A stretch of 64,000 nt of DNA from JBGSQR01 sp964509295 (GCA_964509295.1 CAZDWS010000014.1:29979-93978); one strand, 5' to 3'; shown: positions 25,428 to 35,440, counted from the first letter of the stretch. Numbers and translations: made by a program. The notes: a model not told the origin generated them from the sequence alone.

Positions 25428-27755
25428 ATGCCGATTGTCATTCTCTCCAACAATAATTCACTTAATATTCCTGACGAGCTAGTCAAAAAAGCAGGATTGA
25501 TTCCGGGTGAACCTGTCTCACTGGAAGTGAGTGACGGTGCCATTATTGTTCGTCCTGTTGAAAAAAAGTATATTGTTAAAGAGTTGGAAACAGATCAGGT
25601 TCTAGATAAGGGTTCGTTGCGTGAAACAATCTCACGCAAAAACCTGCAGACCCAGATGCAGTTTATCAAGGGTATTGGTCCAAAGCTATCAGAATTATTG
25701 ATTAAGCGTGGAGTGAGTACGGTTGAGGATGCTATTTATCTGCTGCCTCATCGTTATGAAGACCGCCGGGAGTTGCGACGTATTTCTGGATTGCGACCCG
25801 GATTTACCGAGGTGTTCAGCGGTAAAGTTGTTTCTGCGGATAGTGTGGTTACCAAGGGTGGGCGGCGCTTTTTTGAAGTTATACTGGCAGACGATACCGG
25901 CAGTGTCACTTTGAAGTGGTTTAATAATAATCCGACTTTTATGAAAAGGGTCTGGAAAGTGGGCAGGACAGGAATTCTGACCGGTGAGGTTTCGCAGTAC
26001 AATTACCAGCGAGAGGTGCATCACCCGGATGTGGAGTGGTTGGCTGAAGGTGAGAGTGTCCAGGCATTCATGGCAGCCGACCCGGTTAATTTTGGCAGGA
26101 TTGTTCCGGTCTACCCGCTGACAGAGGGTTTGAGTCAAAAGATAATGCGTAAAGTAATGAAGGAGGTAGTTGACGGCTTTCTCCCGTACATCCAGGAGAT
26201 AACTCCCTTAGCTTTATTGCAGGCTCATAAATTTACAGGCTTGAAAGAGTCGCTAAAAAGCGTACATCTGCCGCCTGCCACATTGAAACTTGATGACCTC
26301 AATGATGGTAATACCCTGTTTCATCGTTCAATCGCCTTTGATGAGTTTTTTTTCTGGGAACTGGGCCTGGCATTGAAAAGGCAAGGCATAACGCTGGAGG
26401 ACGGCATCGCTTTTCAGGTAAATCATCTGTATACCAAACAGCTGGCCAGGATGCTCCCGTTCGAACTGACTTCAGCCCAGCGGCGCGTATTGACTGAAAT
26501 TAAAAATGATATGTTGGCACCACACCCAATGCATCGATTGGTTCAGGGGGATGTGGGTAGCGGAAAAACTCTGGTGGCATTGATGGCTGCTCTGGTGGCA
26601 GTGGAGAATGGTTATCAGGTCGCCATAATGGCCCCGACTGAACTGCTTGCGGAGCAGCATTGGCTGACAATTCATCGCTGGTGTGCTGAATTGGGTGTTA
26701 AGACTGTCTTGATTACCGCCGCAATCAAAAGCAAGGAGAAAAGCATTGTCCTCTCTGAAGTTGCAGACGGGACTGCCCAGATTGTTATTGGTACTCATGC
26801 AGTAATCCAGGAAAAAGTCGAGTTTGCCAGGTTAGGGTTGGGTATTATTGATGAACAGCATCGGTTCGGGGTTTTGCAGCGTGGCATTCTGAAGAAAAAA
26901 GGGTTAAATCCAGACATCCTGGTGATGACAGCAACTCCGATTCCTCGTACTTTGGCGATGACATTGTTTGGAGATTTGTCTCTTTCGGTGATAGATGAAT
27001 TGCCACCAGGTCGAACGCCGGTCGAAACTAAAATCTATTTTGAATCGCGGCGCACCCAGGTTTATCAGGCTATCAGGGATGAGATAAAACAGGGCCGGCA
27101 GGCTTATGTTATCTATCCGCTGGTAGAAGAGACTGAAAAGACGGATATGAAGGCTGCGACACAAATGGCAGAGCACCTTGATGGCGATATTTTCCCAGAC
27201 CTTCGCATCGGTCTGCTGCATGGCAGGATGAAGCCGGAGGAAAAAGAAAAAATCATGGCTTCTTTTAAAGCAAGAGAGCTGGATATTCTTGTTTCCACAA
27301 CTGTAATTGAAGTTGGAATTGATGTTCCAAATGCCACTATTATGGTGATAGAACACGCCGAACGATTTGGTCTTTCCCAGCTTCATCAGTTGCGTGGCAG
27401 GGTGGGTCGGGGCGCAGCCAAGTCACGCTGTATTCTATTGACACCGGGCAAGTTAAGCGAAGATGGAGAAAAACGGCTCAGAGTCATGGAGTCCACAACC
27501 GACGGGTTCAGGATTGCCGAGGCGGATCTGGAAATTCGAGGTCCGGGTGATTTTCTTGGAACGCGTCAATCCGGGTTGCCAGATTTTAGGGTTGCCAATA
27601 TACTTCGCGATGGTACTATCCTCGAACAGGCTCGTCAGGCAGCTTTTGATCTGCTTGAAAAGGACCCGGATCTTTCTTGTGCCGGAAATAACGGTTTACG
27701 AAATGAACTTCTACGCAGATGGGGACAACGGCTTGAATTAGGTTCTATTGGCTGA
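25428..27755 (+). CDS. recG: ATP-dependent DNA helicase RecG with extra AbrB-like N-terminus
   Basis: 775 residues, longer than the roughly 690 of most RecG. The first 45 residues (NSLNIPDELVKKAGLIPGEP, VSDGAIIVRPVEKK) look like a SpoVT/AbrB (MazE-type) swapped-hairpin DNA-binding domain. The RecG core follows: helix-hairpin-helix FIKGIGPKLSELLIKRGVST, wedge/OB domain, Walker A GDVGSGKT, DExH as DEQH, motif III TATPIPRTLAMTLFG, and the C-terminal helicase half with VIEVGIDVPNA and QLRGRVGRGA. RecG regresses stalled replication forks and migrates branched DNA. The start at 25428 has only a weak ribosome site; a later start would remove the extra domain, but no clear site with a good Shine-Dalgarno was noticed. 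Confidence 0.95.
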   Translation: MPIVILSNNNSLNIPDELVKKAGLIPGEPVSLEVSDGAIIVRPVEKKYIVKELETDQVLDKGSLRETISRKNLQTQMQFIKGIGPKLSELLIKRGVSTVEDAIYLLPHRYEDRRELRRISGLRPGFTEVFSGKVVSADSVVTKGGRRFFEVILADDTGSVTLKWFNNNPTFMKRVWKVGRTGILTGEVSQYNYQREVHHPDVEWLAEGESVQAFMAADPVNFGRIVPVYPLTEGLSQKIMRKVMKEVVDGFLPYIQEITPLALLQAHKFTGLKESLKSVHLPPATLKLDDLNDGNTLFHRSIAFDEFFFWELGLALKRQGITLEDGIAFQVNHLYTKQLARMLPFELTSAQRRVLTEIKNDMLAPHPMHRLVQGDVGSGKTLVALMAALVAVENGYQVAIMAPTELLAEQHWLTIHRWCAELGVKTVLITAAIKSKEKSIVLSEVADGTAQIVIGTHAVIQEKVEFARLGLGIIDEQHRFGVLQRGILKKKGLNPDILVMTATPIPRTLAMTLFGDLSLSVIDELPPGRTPVETKIYFESRRTQVYQAIRDEIKQGRQAYVIYPLVEETEKTDMKAATQMAEHLDGDIFPDLRIGLLHGRMKPEEKEKIMASFKARELDILVSTTVIEVGIDVPNATIMVIEHAERFGLSQLHQLRGRVGRGAAKSRCILLTPGKLSEDGEKRLRVMESTTDGFRIAEADLEIRGPGDFLGTRQSGLPDFRVANILRDGTILEQARQAAFDLLEKDPDLSCAGNNGLRNELLRRWGQRLELGSIG

Positions 27756-27790
27756 TTACAAAAATTCTTTTAAAAGTGGTTTTCGATCTT

Positions 27791-28771
27791 ATGCAAATTT
27801 TAAAAAACTCGGAAATTCCGAAAAATTTATTTAAATCTTCAGTTGTTACAATCGGAAATTTTGACGGTGTTCATCGAGGACATGCCGAGTTATTCCGCTG
27901 TCTCAGGCAGCAAAGTGAAAAACTCGGTCTTCCTTCCGTAGTGATTACCTTCGAGCCGCACCCGCTGAAGTTGATTGCTCCTGAATTTGCTCCAAAGCTG
28001 ATTACAACCTATGGGCAGAAGGCCGAACTGATTGCCGAGTCCGGTGTTGACTTTCTGGTAGTAGTCGAATTTACCCGTGAGTTTTCCTCGCTGGAAGCCG
28101 ATGATTTTGTGAAGAACTTTCTCTGTGATACGCTGGGAATGAAACATATTATCATAGGTCATGATTATGCTTTTGGACGGGGGCGTAAAGGAAATTACAG
28201 TACTCTGAAGCAGATGGGTTCGCAATTGGGTTTCACAGTTGAAAGTCTGGAGGCTGTTGGAGACCCGACGAATATCTTTAGCAGCAGTCTTGTCAGAAAT
28301 ATGATTACAAGTGGTGATGTAGCCGGGGCCAGTTCTATTCTGGGGCGTTATCATGCAGTTTCCGGTCGCGTTGTTCATGGAAGAGAGATAGGGACCATGC
28401 TGGGGTATCCAACGGCCAACATTACTGTCTGCAATGAATTAATTCCAGCCGACGGAGTTTATGCCGTTTTGGCTGCAGTGGATGGCAAAATGGTGTATGG
28501 GGCGTGCAATATTGGCACCTGCCCGACTTTTGATTCTACGGAGCGTTCAATTGAGGTATTCCTGCTTGATTTTAATGGAGAACTTTATGGTAAGGAACTG
28601 GCTTTCTGTTTTGTGCAACGCCTGAGGGGTGAAAAGAAATTTCCTAATGCCGACTTATTGATTAAGGCCATTGGAGAAGATGTGGCATCAACTAGAAAGA
28701 TACTGTCAAGAGTTGAGATGAACAAGGTCAAAACAATTTTTGCAAAATGTCCGCCAGAGGTCTGTTTGTGA
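27791..28771 (+). CDS. ribF: Bifunctional riboflavin kinase / FAD synthetase
   Basis: 326 residues. The N-terminal nucleotidyltransferase domain has VVTIGNFDGVHRGH with the HxGH motif, FEPHPLKLI and GHDYAFGRGRKG. The C-terminal flavokinase domain has GREIGTMLGYPTANI with PTAN, and GVYAVLA, NIGTCPTF, EVFLLDFNGELYG. It makes FMN and then FAD from riboflavin and ATP. An in-frame GTG lies five codons upstream; ATG 27791 fits the family's usual N-terminus better, though neither has a strong ribosome site. It is followed with overlap by the next gene in an apparent recG-to-aroE gene row. Confidence 0.94.
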   Translation: MQILKNSEIPKNLFKSSVVTIGNFDGVHRGHAELFRCLRQQSEKLGLPSVVITFEPHPLKLIAPEFAPKLITTYGQKAELIAESGVDFLVVVEFTREFSSLEADDFVKNFLCDTLGMKHIIIGHDYAFGRGRKGNYSTLKQMGSQLGFTVESLEAVGDPTNIFSSSLVRNMITSGDVAGASSILGRYHAVSGRVVHGREIGTMLGYPTANITVCNELIPADGVYAVLAAVDGKMVYGACNIGTCPTFDSTERSIEVFLLDFNGELYGKELAFCFVQRLRGEKKFPNADLLIKAIGEDVASTRKILSRVEMNKVKTIFAKCPPEVCL

Positions 28772-29778
28772 AAGTCGGATTTGATATTAAGTTTTGGATT
28801 GGTATTGCGGTAAGTATTTTTTTCTTGGTGCTGTTATCCAGAAAAATTGATTTTAACCAGCTTGTTATGGCTTTCAAGACAGTTGATTACCGCTTTGTAG
28901 TGTTTGCAATTATTCTGACCTTTATCAGTTACTTTCTGCGGGCAGTACGCTGGCACTATCTGTTGATTGGTTTGAAACGTATTCCATTATCCTCTCTATT
29001 TCCAGCAACAATTATCGGATATATGGCAAATAATCTTTTACCTGCACGCCTGGGTGAGTTTGTGCGGGCCTATCTGCTGGCACAGCGTGAAGAGCTTGAA
29101 ACTCCAGCTGTTTTTGCCTCACTGGTAATTGACCGGCTATTTGACGGCTTTACGGTTTTGCTGATGCTTGTAATTACCCTGTTTACTTTAAAGTTACCGG
29201 AGGGACTGGGAGATGCCGGTGCAGCTCTCAGAGCTGGCGGAGTAGTGACTTTTCTGGTCTATTGCGTGGTGGTAGTTTTCCTGATTTTATTGAAACGCCA
29301 GACAATTAAAACGTTATCTTTTTTGAAGATTATGCTGAAGCCATTTCCGCGCAGTTTTTCAGACCGGCTGATTCCTTTGCTGGGTTCTTTTATTGCCGGA
29401 ATAAATCTATCTTTTAAGGGACGCCATTTTGGGGCTGTTATTATTTCATCAATCATGATCTGGACTTTTGCGCTGTTACCCGTAGATATGATTCTCCGGG
29501 GGTTCGGGATTGACCTGCCGATTACAGCATCCATGTTTATTCTTGTGTTGCTTGTTTTTGCCGTTATGGTACCAGCCTCTCCAGGTTTCATTGGTACATA
29601 TCATTATGCCTGTTTCAAGGGTCTGTCAGTTTTTGAGATTGATGCCTCAACTTCAGTAAGCCTGGCACTGGTTATTCATGGTATTGGCTTCTTCCCGGTT
29701 GTTTTTGCAGGGTTTTATTATCTCTGGCGCGACAGGGTGTCACTCTCTGTCTTTCAAAAGGCTGGTGAGAATATATGA
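28768..29778 (+). CDS. Membrane protein of the LPG-synthase/AglD (UPF0104) family
   Basis: 336 residues with about seven to eight membrane helices. Family features: the first helix (FWIGIAVSIFFLVLLSRKID), then RAVRWHYLLIG, GYMANNLLPARLGEFVRAYL and VPASPGFIGTYHYACF. This family includes the flippase part of MprF and archaeal or bacterial glycolipid enzymes; its exact job is often unknown. GTG 28768 was chosen because AGAGG lies 7 bases upstream and the codon overlaps the ribF stop (GTGA), which means coupled translation. Its stop overlaps the next start by 4 bases, and that neighbour is a DUF2723 membrane protein, so a shared cell-envelope or glycolipid role is likely. Confidence 0.85.
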   Translation: MKVGFDIKFWIGIAVSIFFLVLLSRKIDFNQLVMAFKTVDYRFVVFAIILTFISYFLRAVRWHYLLIGLKRIPLSSLFPATIIGYMANNLLPARLGEFVRAYLLAQREELETPAVFASLVIDRLFDGFTVLLMLVITLFTLKLPEGLGDAGAALRAGGVVTFLVYCVVVVFLILLKRQTIKTLSFLKIMLKPFPRSFSDRLIPLLGSFIAGINLSFKGRHFGAVIISSIMIWTFALLPVDMILRGFGIDLPITASMFILVLLVFAVMVPASPGFIGTYHYACFKGLSVFEIDASTSVSLALVIHGIGFFPVVFAGFYYLWRDRVSLSVFQKAGENI

Positions 29779-31661
29779 AAAATCCGCTTTTAAAGTTTAC
29801 CGGCTTTAAGTTCAAGTCATATCTGGATTTTTTTGCAATACTTGCATTTTCAATCCCGTTTGCTATGTACATGGCTACTCTTGCCCCTTCGGTTACTTTT
29901 TTTGACAGCGGTGAGTTTATCACCGCTACCGCCTCGCTGGGGTCTGCACATTCTCCCGGATATCCTTTGTTTTTGATGTTTGCCAAACCGTTTACATGGC
30001 TGCCGTTTGGAAACATTGCGTTTCGCGTGAATATGGCCACTGCCTTTTCGTCTTCACTTGCCTGCCTCGGTGTCTATTTTCTGACGGTTAGACTATTAAA
30101 GTATGAAAGAGTTGTTAAGGACGAGGCTTTTTCGCTGTTTGCAATGAAATCTGCTGCTCTGGCCGCCGCCTGTTGTTTTGCATTTACTCCCCGTGTATGG
30201 CTGCAGTCAAATCATGATAAACCATATCCGTTGTTAGCTTTTATTTCGGCTGTAATTTTGTACATGCTGTTTCTCTGGCGGGATCATTACAAAAACGGAG
30301 AAGAACGTCCTGCCTACATTTATGCCTGTTCATTTCTTGCAAGTATGGCCATGGCTGTTCACCAAACTATAGTTTTGCTGGTGCCGGCATGGTTTGTCTT
30401 TATGCTGATAACTGATTGGCGAGTTGTCAAGCGTGTCAGAGAATTGATTCTGGCTACTTTTTTTGCTTTGTTAGGATTCTCTGTACACCTGTATCTTCCT
30501 TTCAGGGCAACACAGAAACCTTTGCTTAACTGGGGTGATCCCAGTAATTACTTTAATTTTCTCTGGCACTTTTTACGACGCGGATATGGTGATGAGCCAC
30601 ATCCAAGGGACTTATCGCTGCTGTGGGCACAGATTAAGGCTTTTAGTGTCCCACACGAGTTTACCTGGATTGGTGCTGCTTTACTTTTGTTTGCGCTGGT
30701 TTGTCTATGGAAACGACAACGTGATGTTGTTGCCGCATATCTGTCCGGAATTTTTGTCTTTTTATTGGTAATTGCCGGATATTTTAATACACCAGTTGAT
30801 ATGATTTTTCTGACGGAGGAATTTTTTACGCCTCTATATCTGATTTCTGCAGTTTTAATAGGAGCTGGTCTTTATTTTTTACTGGAGTTTGCTGTCAGCA
30901 AGTCACACTTGCCAGATAATTTTGATACTAAAATATATGTTGCTGTTTTTGTTATGTTCTTTTCATTGCCGATCTGTTTGGGGGCAGCCAATTATTATGA
31001 GAATGACCAGCATGATAACTATATTTCCTTTGATTACGCTACTAACTCCCTGCGCAGTCTGCCACAGGACGCCGTTATGTTTACCTGGGGTGATAGCGGT
31101 GCTTTTCCACTCTGGTATTTACAGGGTGTTGAAAGGATGCGAGAAGATGTGGATCTGCCTCACACACCGCATCTTGCGTTTGAATGGTATCTTGATTCCA
31201 TGCCGAGGCTTTTTAGCGTGAGCCGATTGAGGGCACAGGGTGTTCAGGCTTCCGGCACTGAGGTTGCCTTGCGTGTTTCTATCAATGAACTTTTGGGATT
31301 AAGGCCAGTTTACATCGATTTTTCAACACGATATTCAGTCAGTTTCAATAGCTTTCTGCCCGTTCAAAATGGCATAGTTTATCGTATCAGGCGGAACTCT
31401 GAACCGGCGGGAATCTCCGATATATCAATATGGGAGAACTATAATACCAGAGGAGTTTTTGAAAAAATTTCTTTTCTCGATCTGGATACAGACAAAGCAA
31501 TCATGATCTACGCACATAGTTATCTGGAAGCGGGTGAGTTGTTAATGAGTGCAGGCTATTCATATGAGGCTCTCAAGATGTTTGATAAAGCTGAGAATGT
31601 TTCTGTCAGTATGAAGAGTTCAGTGCAGCAGATACTCATGCAGTATGGCAAGGAAAGGTAA
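29775..31661 (+). CDS. DUF2723 multi-pass membrane protein (mannosyltransferase-like fold)
   Basis: 628 residues. The N-terminus has the DUF2723 signature APSVTFFDSGEFITA and GSAHSPGYPLFL, in which the Asp-Ser-Gly-Glu loop matches the acidic catalytic loop of GT-C glycosyltransferases such as protein O-mannosyltransferases. About 10-12 membrane helices follow, then a soluble C-terminal part (from about residue 420) with TPR-like helices near the end (AGELLMSAGYSYEALKMFDK). Likely a lipid-linked sugar transferase acting on the periplasmic side; donor and acceptor unknown. It starts inside the stop of the previous gene (ATGA). Confidence 0.88.
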   Translation: MKNPLLKFTGFKFKSYLDFFAILAFSIPFAMYMATLAPSVTFFDSGEFITATASLGSAHSPGYPLFLMFAKPFTWLPFGNIAFRVNMATAFSSSLACLGVYFLTVRLLKYERVVKDEAFSLFAMKSAALAAACCFAFTPRVWLQSNHDKPYPLLAFISAVILYMLFLWRDHYKNGEERPAYIYACSFLASMAMAVHQTIVLLVPAWFVFMLITDWRVVKRVRELILATFFALLGFSVHLYLPFRATQKPLLNWGDPSNYFNFLWHFLRRGYGDEPHPRDLSLLWAQIKAFSVPHEFTWIGAALLLFALVCLWKRQRDVVAAYLSGIFVFLLVIAGYFNTPVDMIFLTEEFFTPLYLISAVLIGAGLYFLLEFAVSKSHLPDNFDTKIYVAVFVMFFSLPICLGAANYYENDQHDNYISFDYATNSLRSLPQDAVMFTWGDSGAFPLWYLQGVERMREDVDLPHTPHLAFEWYLDSMPRLFSVSRLRAQGVQASGTEVALRVSINELLGLRPVYIDFSTRYSVSFNSFLPVQNGIVYRIRRNSEPAGISDISIWENYNTRGVFEKISFLDLDTDKAIMIYAHSYLEAGELLMSAGYSYEALKMFDKAENVSVSMKSSVQQILMQYGKER

Positions 31662-31667
31662 GATTAT

Positions 31668-32528
31668 ATGCAGGTAATAAATGGAAAATCCAAAATTTTG
31701 GGAATAATCGGTCATCCTGTGGGGCATTCTCTTTCACCAGTAATGCAGAATGCAGCATTGGGTGCCTGTCAGTTGAATTATGTCTATGTTCCTTTTGATG
31801 TTCATCCTGATAATCTTGCAGCTGCCGTTATGGGTTTACGGTCTTTAGGTGTCGCCGGTTTTAATGTTACAATTCCTCATAAAAGTTCAATTATTCCATT
31901 TTTGGATGGTCTGAATATAAGTGCCCAGTCTGCCTGCGCTGTAAATACAGTAAAAAATGAAGACGGTAGACTGATTGGCTATAATACGGATGGCGATGGA
32001 TTGGTCAGGTCATTGGCTGAAGATCTGGACTTTTTGCCTGGTGATGGTGATATCGTAGTTATCGGGGCAGGAGGTGCAGCACGAGGAGCGGTTGCATCAC
32101 TATGTCGTGCAGGTGCTGGTCGGGTTATTATTTTCAACAGGACTCCCGCAAAAGCTTTTGAACTGGTTGAAACTCTTAGTTTAGGGCACACTAATACAAA
32201 AATATTGATAGCTGCTGATGAAGTAGAATTGAAAATTTATATGAAAAAGGCTCTACTGTTAATTAATACAACTTCAGTAGGAATGAACCAGGAAATGCTG
32301 CCATTTGTAGAACTTGCTGACCTGCCGAACAATGCTAAAATCTACGATATGGTTTATGCGCCTTCTGTTACTCCGTTATTGCATCAAGCTGGTGAAATTG
32401 GATTGAGGGCCGCAAACGGACTTGGCATGTTGGCTGGGCAAGGGGAGTTGGCTTTTCAGATTTGGACAGGAATTTTACCACCATCCGGGCTAATGAAGAG
32501 TTGTCTTGTAAATATTTGTGCATCTTAA
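31668..32528 (+). CDS. aroE: Shikimate dehydrogenase
   Basis: 286 residues, normal length. Substrate-binding motifs are present: GIIGHPVGHSLSPVMQN, FNVTIPHKSSIIPFLD with catalytic Lys, and AVNTV followed by GYNTDGDGLV with the catalytic Asp. The nucleotide-binding loop is GAGGAARGAVASL followed by FNRTPAKA, where Asn-Arg-Thr marks NADPH preference. The end has NGLGMLAGQGELAFQIWTG. It reduces 3-dehydroshikimate to shikimate in aromatic amino acid synthesis. It follows the DUF2723 gene by 6 bases and is the last gene of that row, since pilB has its own promoter. Confidence 0.95.
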   Translation: MQVINGKSKILGIIGHPVGHSLSPVMQNAALGACQLNYVYVPFDVHPDNLAAAVMGLRSLGVAGFNVTIPHKSSIIPFLDGLNISAQSACAVNTVKNEDGRLIGYNTDGDGLVRSLAEDLDFLPGDGDIVVIGAGGAARGAVASLCRAGAGRVIIFNRTPAKAFELVETLSLGHTNTKILIAADEVELKIYMKKALLLINTTSVGMNQEMLPFVELADLPNNAKIYDMVYAPSVTPLLHQAGEIGLRAANGLGMLAGQGELAFQIWTGILPPSGLMKSCLVNICAS

Positions 32529-32535
32529 CAACAAC

Positions 32536-32564
32536 TTGACATACGGCGCTAATCCGCATAGTAT
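32536..32564 (+). promoter_or_regulatory. Sigma-70 promoter of the pilBTCS block
   Basis: TTGACA at 32536-32541, 17-bp spacer, TAGTAT at 32559-32564. It starts 8 bases after the aroE stop and ends 30 bases before pilB, whose ribosome site is GAGGGGG (32583-32589). Confidence 0.7.
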
Positions 32565-32593
32565 CCGTTTCAACAGGCTTTTGAGGGGGAAAC

Positions 32594-34300
32594 ATGCAGT
32601 CAAGTAGACTGGGAGATATCCTGGTTAAAAATAACTTGGTAACTAAGGAACAACTTGCCAAGGCGATCGAGGAACAGAAACTTTCCGGTGGACAACTCCG
32701 TTTGGGTTCAATCCTGGTTAAGCATAATGTTTTAAAAGAACACGACCTCACCTCTTTTCTCTCCAAGCAGTATGGCGTACCAATTGTAAACCTTTCCGAA
32801 TTTGATATTGATCCCGCTGTAGCTAAAATCATTCAGGCCGAGGTAGTCCAGAAATATCAGTTGCTGCCGATCAAGCGAGCCGGTGCAACCTTAATCGTTG
32901 CTGTAAGTGATCCTTCCAATCTATTTGCAATCGAAGATATCAAGTTTATGACCGGCTACAACGTGGAAATGGTTGTTGCGTCAGAAAGCGATATCAAAGT
33001 TGCTATTGACAAAAACTATGATCAGTCTTCTTCTTTAGCAGATGTAATGGGTGATATCGACCTGGAAGATCTGGAAGTTGTTGATGAACACGATAATGTA
33101 GATATTGGGTCATTAGAGAAGGCAACTGAGGATGCACCTGTTGTCAGGATGGTTAACGCAATCCTTCAGGATGCGATAAGAAAAAAAGCCAGCGATATCC
33201 ATATCGAGCCGTATGAAAAAATGTTCAGGGTTCGCTATCGCATAGACGGCGTTTTGTATGAAACCATGAAGCCGCCGCTAAAATTGAAAAATGCGATTAC
33301 TTCGCGCATTAAAATCATGGCGGAACTGGATATTGCTGAACGTCGGCTTCCGCAGGATGGACGCATCAAGATCAAACTTGGTGGCGGGCGTGACATGGAT
33401 TTCCGTGTATCTGTCCTGCCTACGCTTTTTGGTGAAAAAGTCTGTATGCGACTTCTTGATAAAAGCAGCTTGCAGACCGATTTGACCAAACTGGGTTATG
33501 AGCCTGAAGCACTGTCTCATTTTATGCGTGAGATTCATAAGCCCTTTGGAATGGTACTGGTTACCGGTCCCACAGGCAGCGGCAAGACGGTTTCGCTTTA
33601 TTCAGCCCTTTCTGAGTTGAACAAGGTTTCTGAAAATATATCTACAGCAGAAGATCCGGTTGAATTTAACTTTGCCGGTATAAATCAGGTTCAGATGCAT
33701 GAAGATATCGGACTGAATTTTGCGGCTGCTCTGCGCTCTTTTTTACGTCAAGATCCTGATATTATTATGATCGGTGAGATTAGAGATTTCGAGACAGCTG
33801 AAATTGCTGTAAAAGCTGCCTTGACAGGACATCTTGTGCTTTCCACGCTGCACACAAATGATGCTCCGGCAACAATTAACAGATTATTGAATATGGGAAT
33901 TGAGCCATTTCTTGTCGCATCGGCTGTAAACCTGATTACTGCACAACGTCTGGCTCGTAGAGTTTGTGTTGAATGTAAGGAACCGGAAGATATTCCAGTG
34001 CAGGCACTTATTGATGCAGGTGTTTCTCCAGCAGAAGCACCATCTGTAGTTTGTTATCGTGGCAAAGGCTGCTCTGCCTGCAATAGCACCGGCTACAAGG
34101 GCAGGGTCGGGTTTTACCAGGTTATGCCCATGCTGGAGGAAATCAGGGAGTTGATCCTGAATGGCGCCAATACAGCAGAGATAAAAAGAGAATCAATCAG
34201 GCTTGGCATAAAGTCCATGAGACAGTCAGGTCTGACAAAGCTAAAGGAAGGTGTTACATCGTTTGAAGAAGTTTTACGCGTCACAATTGCCGATGACTAG
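32594..34300 (+). CDS. pilB: Type IV pilus assembly ATPase PilB
   Basis: 568 residues. The N-terminal MshEN-type domain (residues 1-150; LGDILVKNNLVTKEQLAKAI, FLSKQYGVPIVNLSEFDI) may bind c-di-GMP in some relatives. The ATPase core has Walker A GPTGSGKTVSLY, the Asp box EDPVEFNFAGINQVQM, Walker B DPDIIMIGEIRD and the His box LVLSTLHTNDAPATINRLL. A tetracysteine zinc site is present (CVECKEP and CSAC). It powers pilus extension from the cytosolic face with PilC as its platform. PilT and PilC follow closely. Confidence 0.95.
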   Translation: MQSSRLGDILVKNNLVTKEQLAKAIEEQKLSGGQLRLGSILVKHNVLKEHDLTSFLSKQYGVPIVNLSEFDIDPAVAKIIQAEVVQKYQLLPIKRAGATLIVAVSDPSNLFAIEDIKFMTGYNVEMVVASESDIKVAIDKNYDQSSSLADVMGDIDLEDLEVVDEHDNVDIGSLEKATEDAPVVRMVNAILQDAIRKKASDIHIEPYEKMFRVRYRIDGVLYETMKPPLKLKNAITSRIKIMAELDIAERRLPQDGRIKIKLGGGRDMDFRVSVLPTLFGEKVCMRLLDKSSLQTDLTKLGYEPEALSHFMREIHKPFGMVLVTGPTGSGKTVSLYSALSELNKVSENISTAEDPVEFNFAGINQVQMHEDIGLNFAAALRSFLRQDPDIIMIGEIRDFETAEIAVKAALTGHLVLSTLHTNDAPATINRLLNMGIEPFLVASAVNLITAQRLARRVCVECKEPEDIPVQALIDAGVSPAEAPSVVCYRGKGCSACNSTGYKGRVGFYQVMPMLEEIRELILNGANTAEIKRESIRLGIKSMRQSGLTKLKEGVTSFEEVLRVTIADD

Positions 34301-34315
34301 GAAGGTACGCTGCCA

Positions 34316-35419
34316 ATGCTAAATCTTCATCAATTACTTAAAATACTGGTTGAAGCCGGTGGATCAGACCTTCATATCACAACAAACTCACCGCCCCAGA
34401 TCAGGGTGGATGGCAAGTTGGCACCTCTAGACTTCCCTCCCATGAATCAGGTTGATACTAAACAACTCTGTTACAGCGTTCTAACAGACACACAAAAACA
34501 CAAGTTCGAAGAGGAAAATGAACTTGATCTCTCTTTTGGCGTCAAGGGTCTTTCACGTTTCAGGGGTAATATTTTTATCCAGCGTGGCGCCGTTGCTGCC
34601 GTATTTCGTGTTATTCCTTATAAAATACTTTCATTTGAAGAGTTAAATCTTCCACCTATTGTGGCGGAGCTTGCTGCCAAATCCCGTGGACTGATTCTGG
34701 TTACAGGACCTACCGGCAGCGGTAAATCGACAACATTGGCCTCAATAATTGATTACATTAATTTAAACAGACGCGAGCATATTGTTACAATTGAAGACCC
34801 GATTGAATACCTGCATCCACACAAAGGGTGCCTGGTGAATCAACGCGAGGTTGGAGCTGATACAAAGGGCTTTAAGCATGCCTTGAAATATGTACTGCGG
34901 CAGGATCCGGACGTGGTTCTTGTTGGAGAACTTCGTGACCTTGAGACAATAGAAGCTGCTTTAACACTTTCCGAGACCGGTCACCTCTGTCTGGCTACTT
35001 TGCATACCAACTCTTGCGTACAGACAATTAACCGAGTTGTGGACGTGTTCCCGCCTCATCAACAGACTCAGATTCGGGCGCAGTTGTCATTTGTACTGGA
35101 AGGTGTAATGTCTCAGATGCTTCTGCCTCGAATGAATGCCAGAGGGCGTGCTTTGGCATTGGAAATAATGGTACCAAATCCTGCCATCAGAAATCTGATC
35201 AGGGAGGACAAAGTCCACCAGATATATTCTCAGATGCAGATCGGTCAGGACAAGTTTGGTATGCAGACAATGAATCAATCACTATTTTCTCTTTTTCAGA
35301 GACGACAGATTTCTTTGGAAGAGGCGCTGGGCAGATCTCAAGATCCTGATGAGCTTAAGCAGATGATCAGTAACCCTACTGCTGGAATGAATATGCAACG
35401 CCGTCCTCCAGCTAGATGA
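34316..35419 (+). CDS. pilT: Type IV pilus retraction ATPase PilT
   Basis: 367 residues. The PAS-like N-terminal domain (LLKILVEAGGSDLHITTNSP) precedes the RecA-like core with Walker A GPTGSGKSTTLAS, EDPIEYLH, RQDPDVVLVGELRD and ATLHTNSCVQTINRVVDVFP. The AIRNLIRE motif, needed for retraction in PilT, is present. It depolymerises pilin into the membrane and drives twitching. It starts 15 bases behind pilB and is followed by pilC. Confidence 0.95.
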   Translation: MLNLHQLLKILVEAGGSDLHITTNSPPQIRVDGKLAPLDFPPMNQVDTKQLCYSVLTDTQKHKFEEENELDLSFGVKGLSRFRGNIFIQRGAVAAVFRVIPYKILSFEELNLPPIVAELAAKSRGLILVTGPTGSGKSTTLASIIDYINLNRREHIVTIEDPIEYLHPHKGCLVNQREVGADTKGFKHALKYVLRQDPDVVLVGELRDLETIEAALTLSETGHLCLATLHTNSCVQTINRVVDVFPPHQQTQIRAQLSFVLEGVMSQMLLPRMNARGRALALEIMVPNPAIRNLIREDKVHQIYSQMQIGQDKFGMQTMNQSLFSLFQRRQISLEEALGRSQDPDELKQMISNPTAGMNMQRRPPAR

Positions 35420-35440
35420 TTTTGATACAAGGAGAATAAA

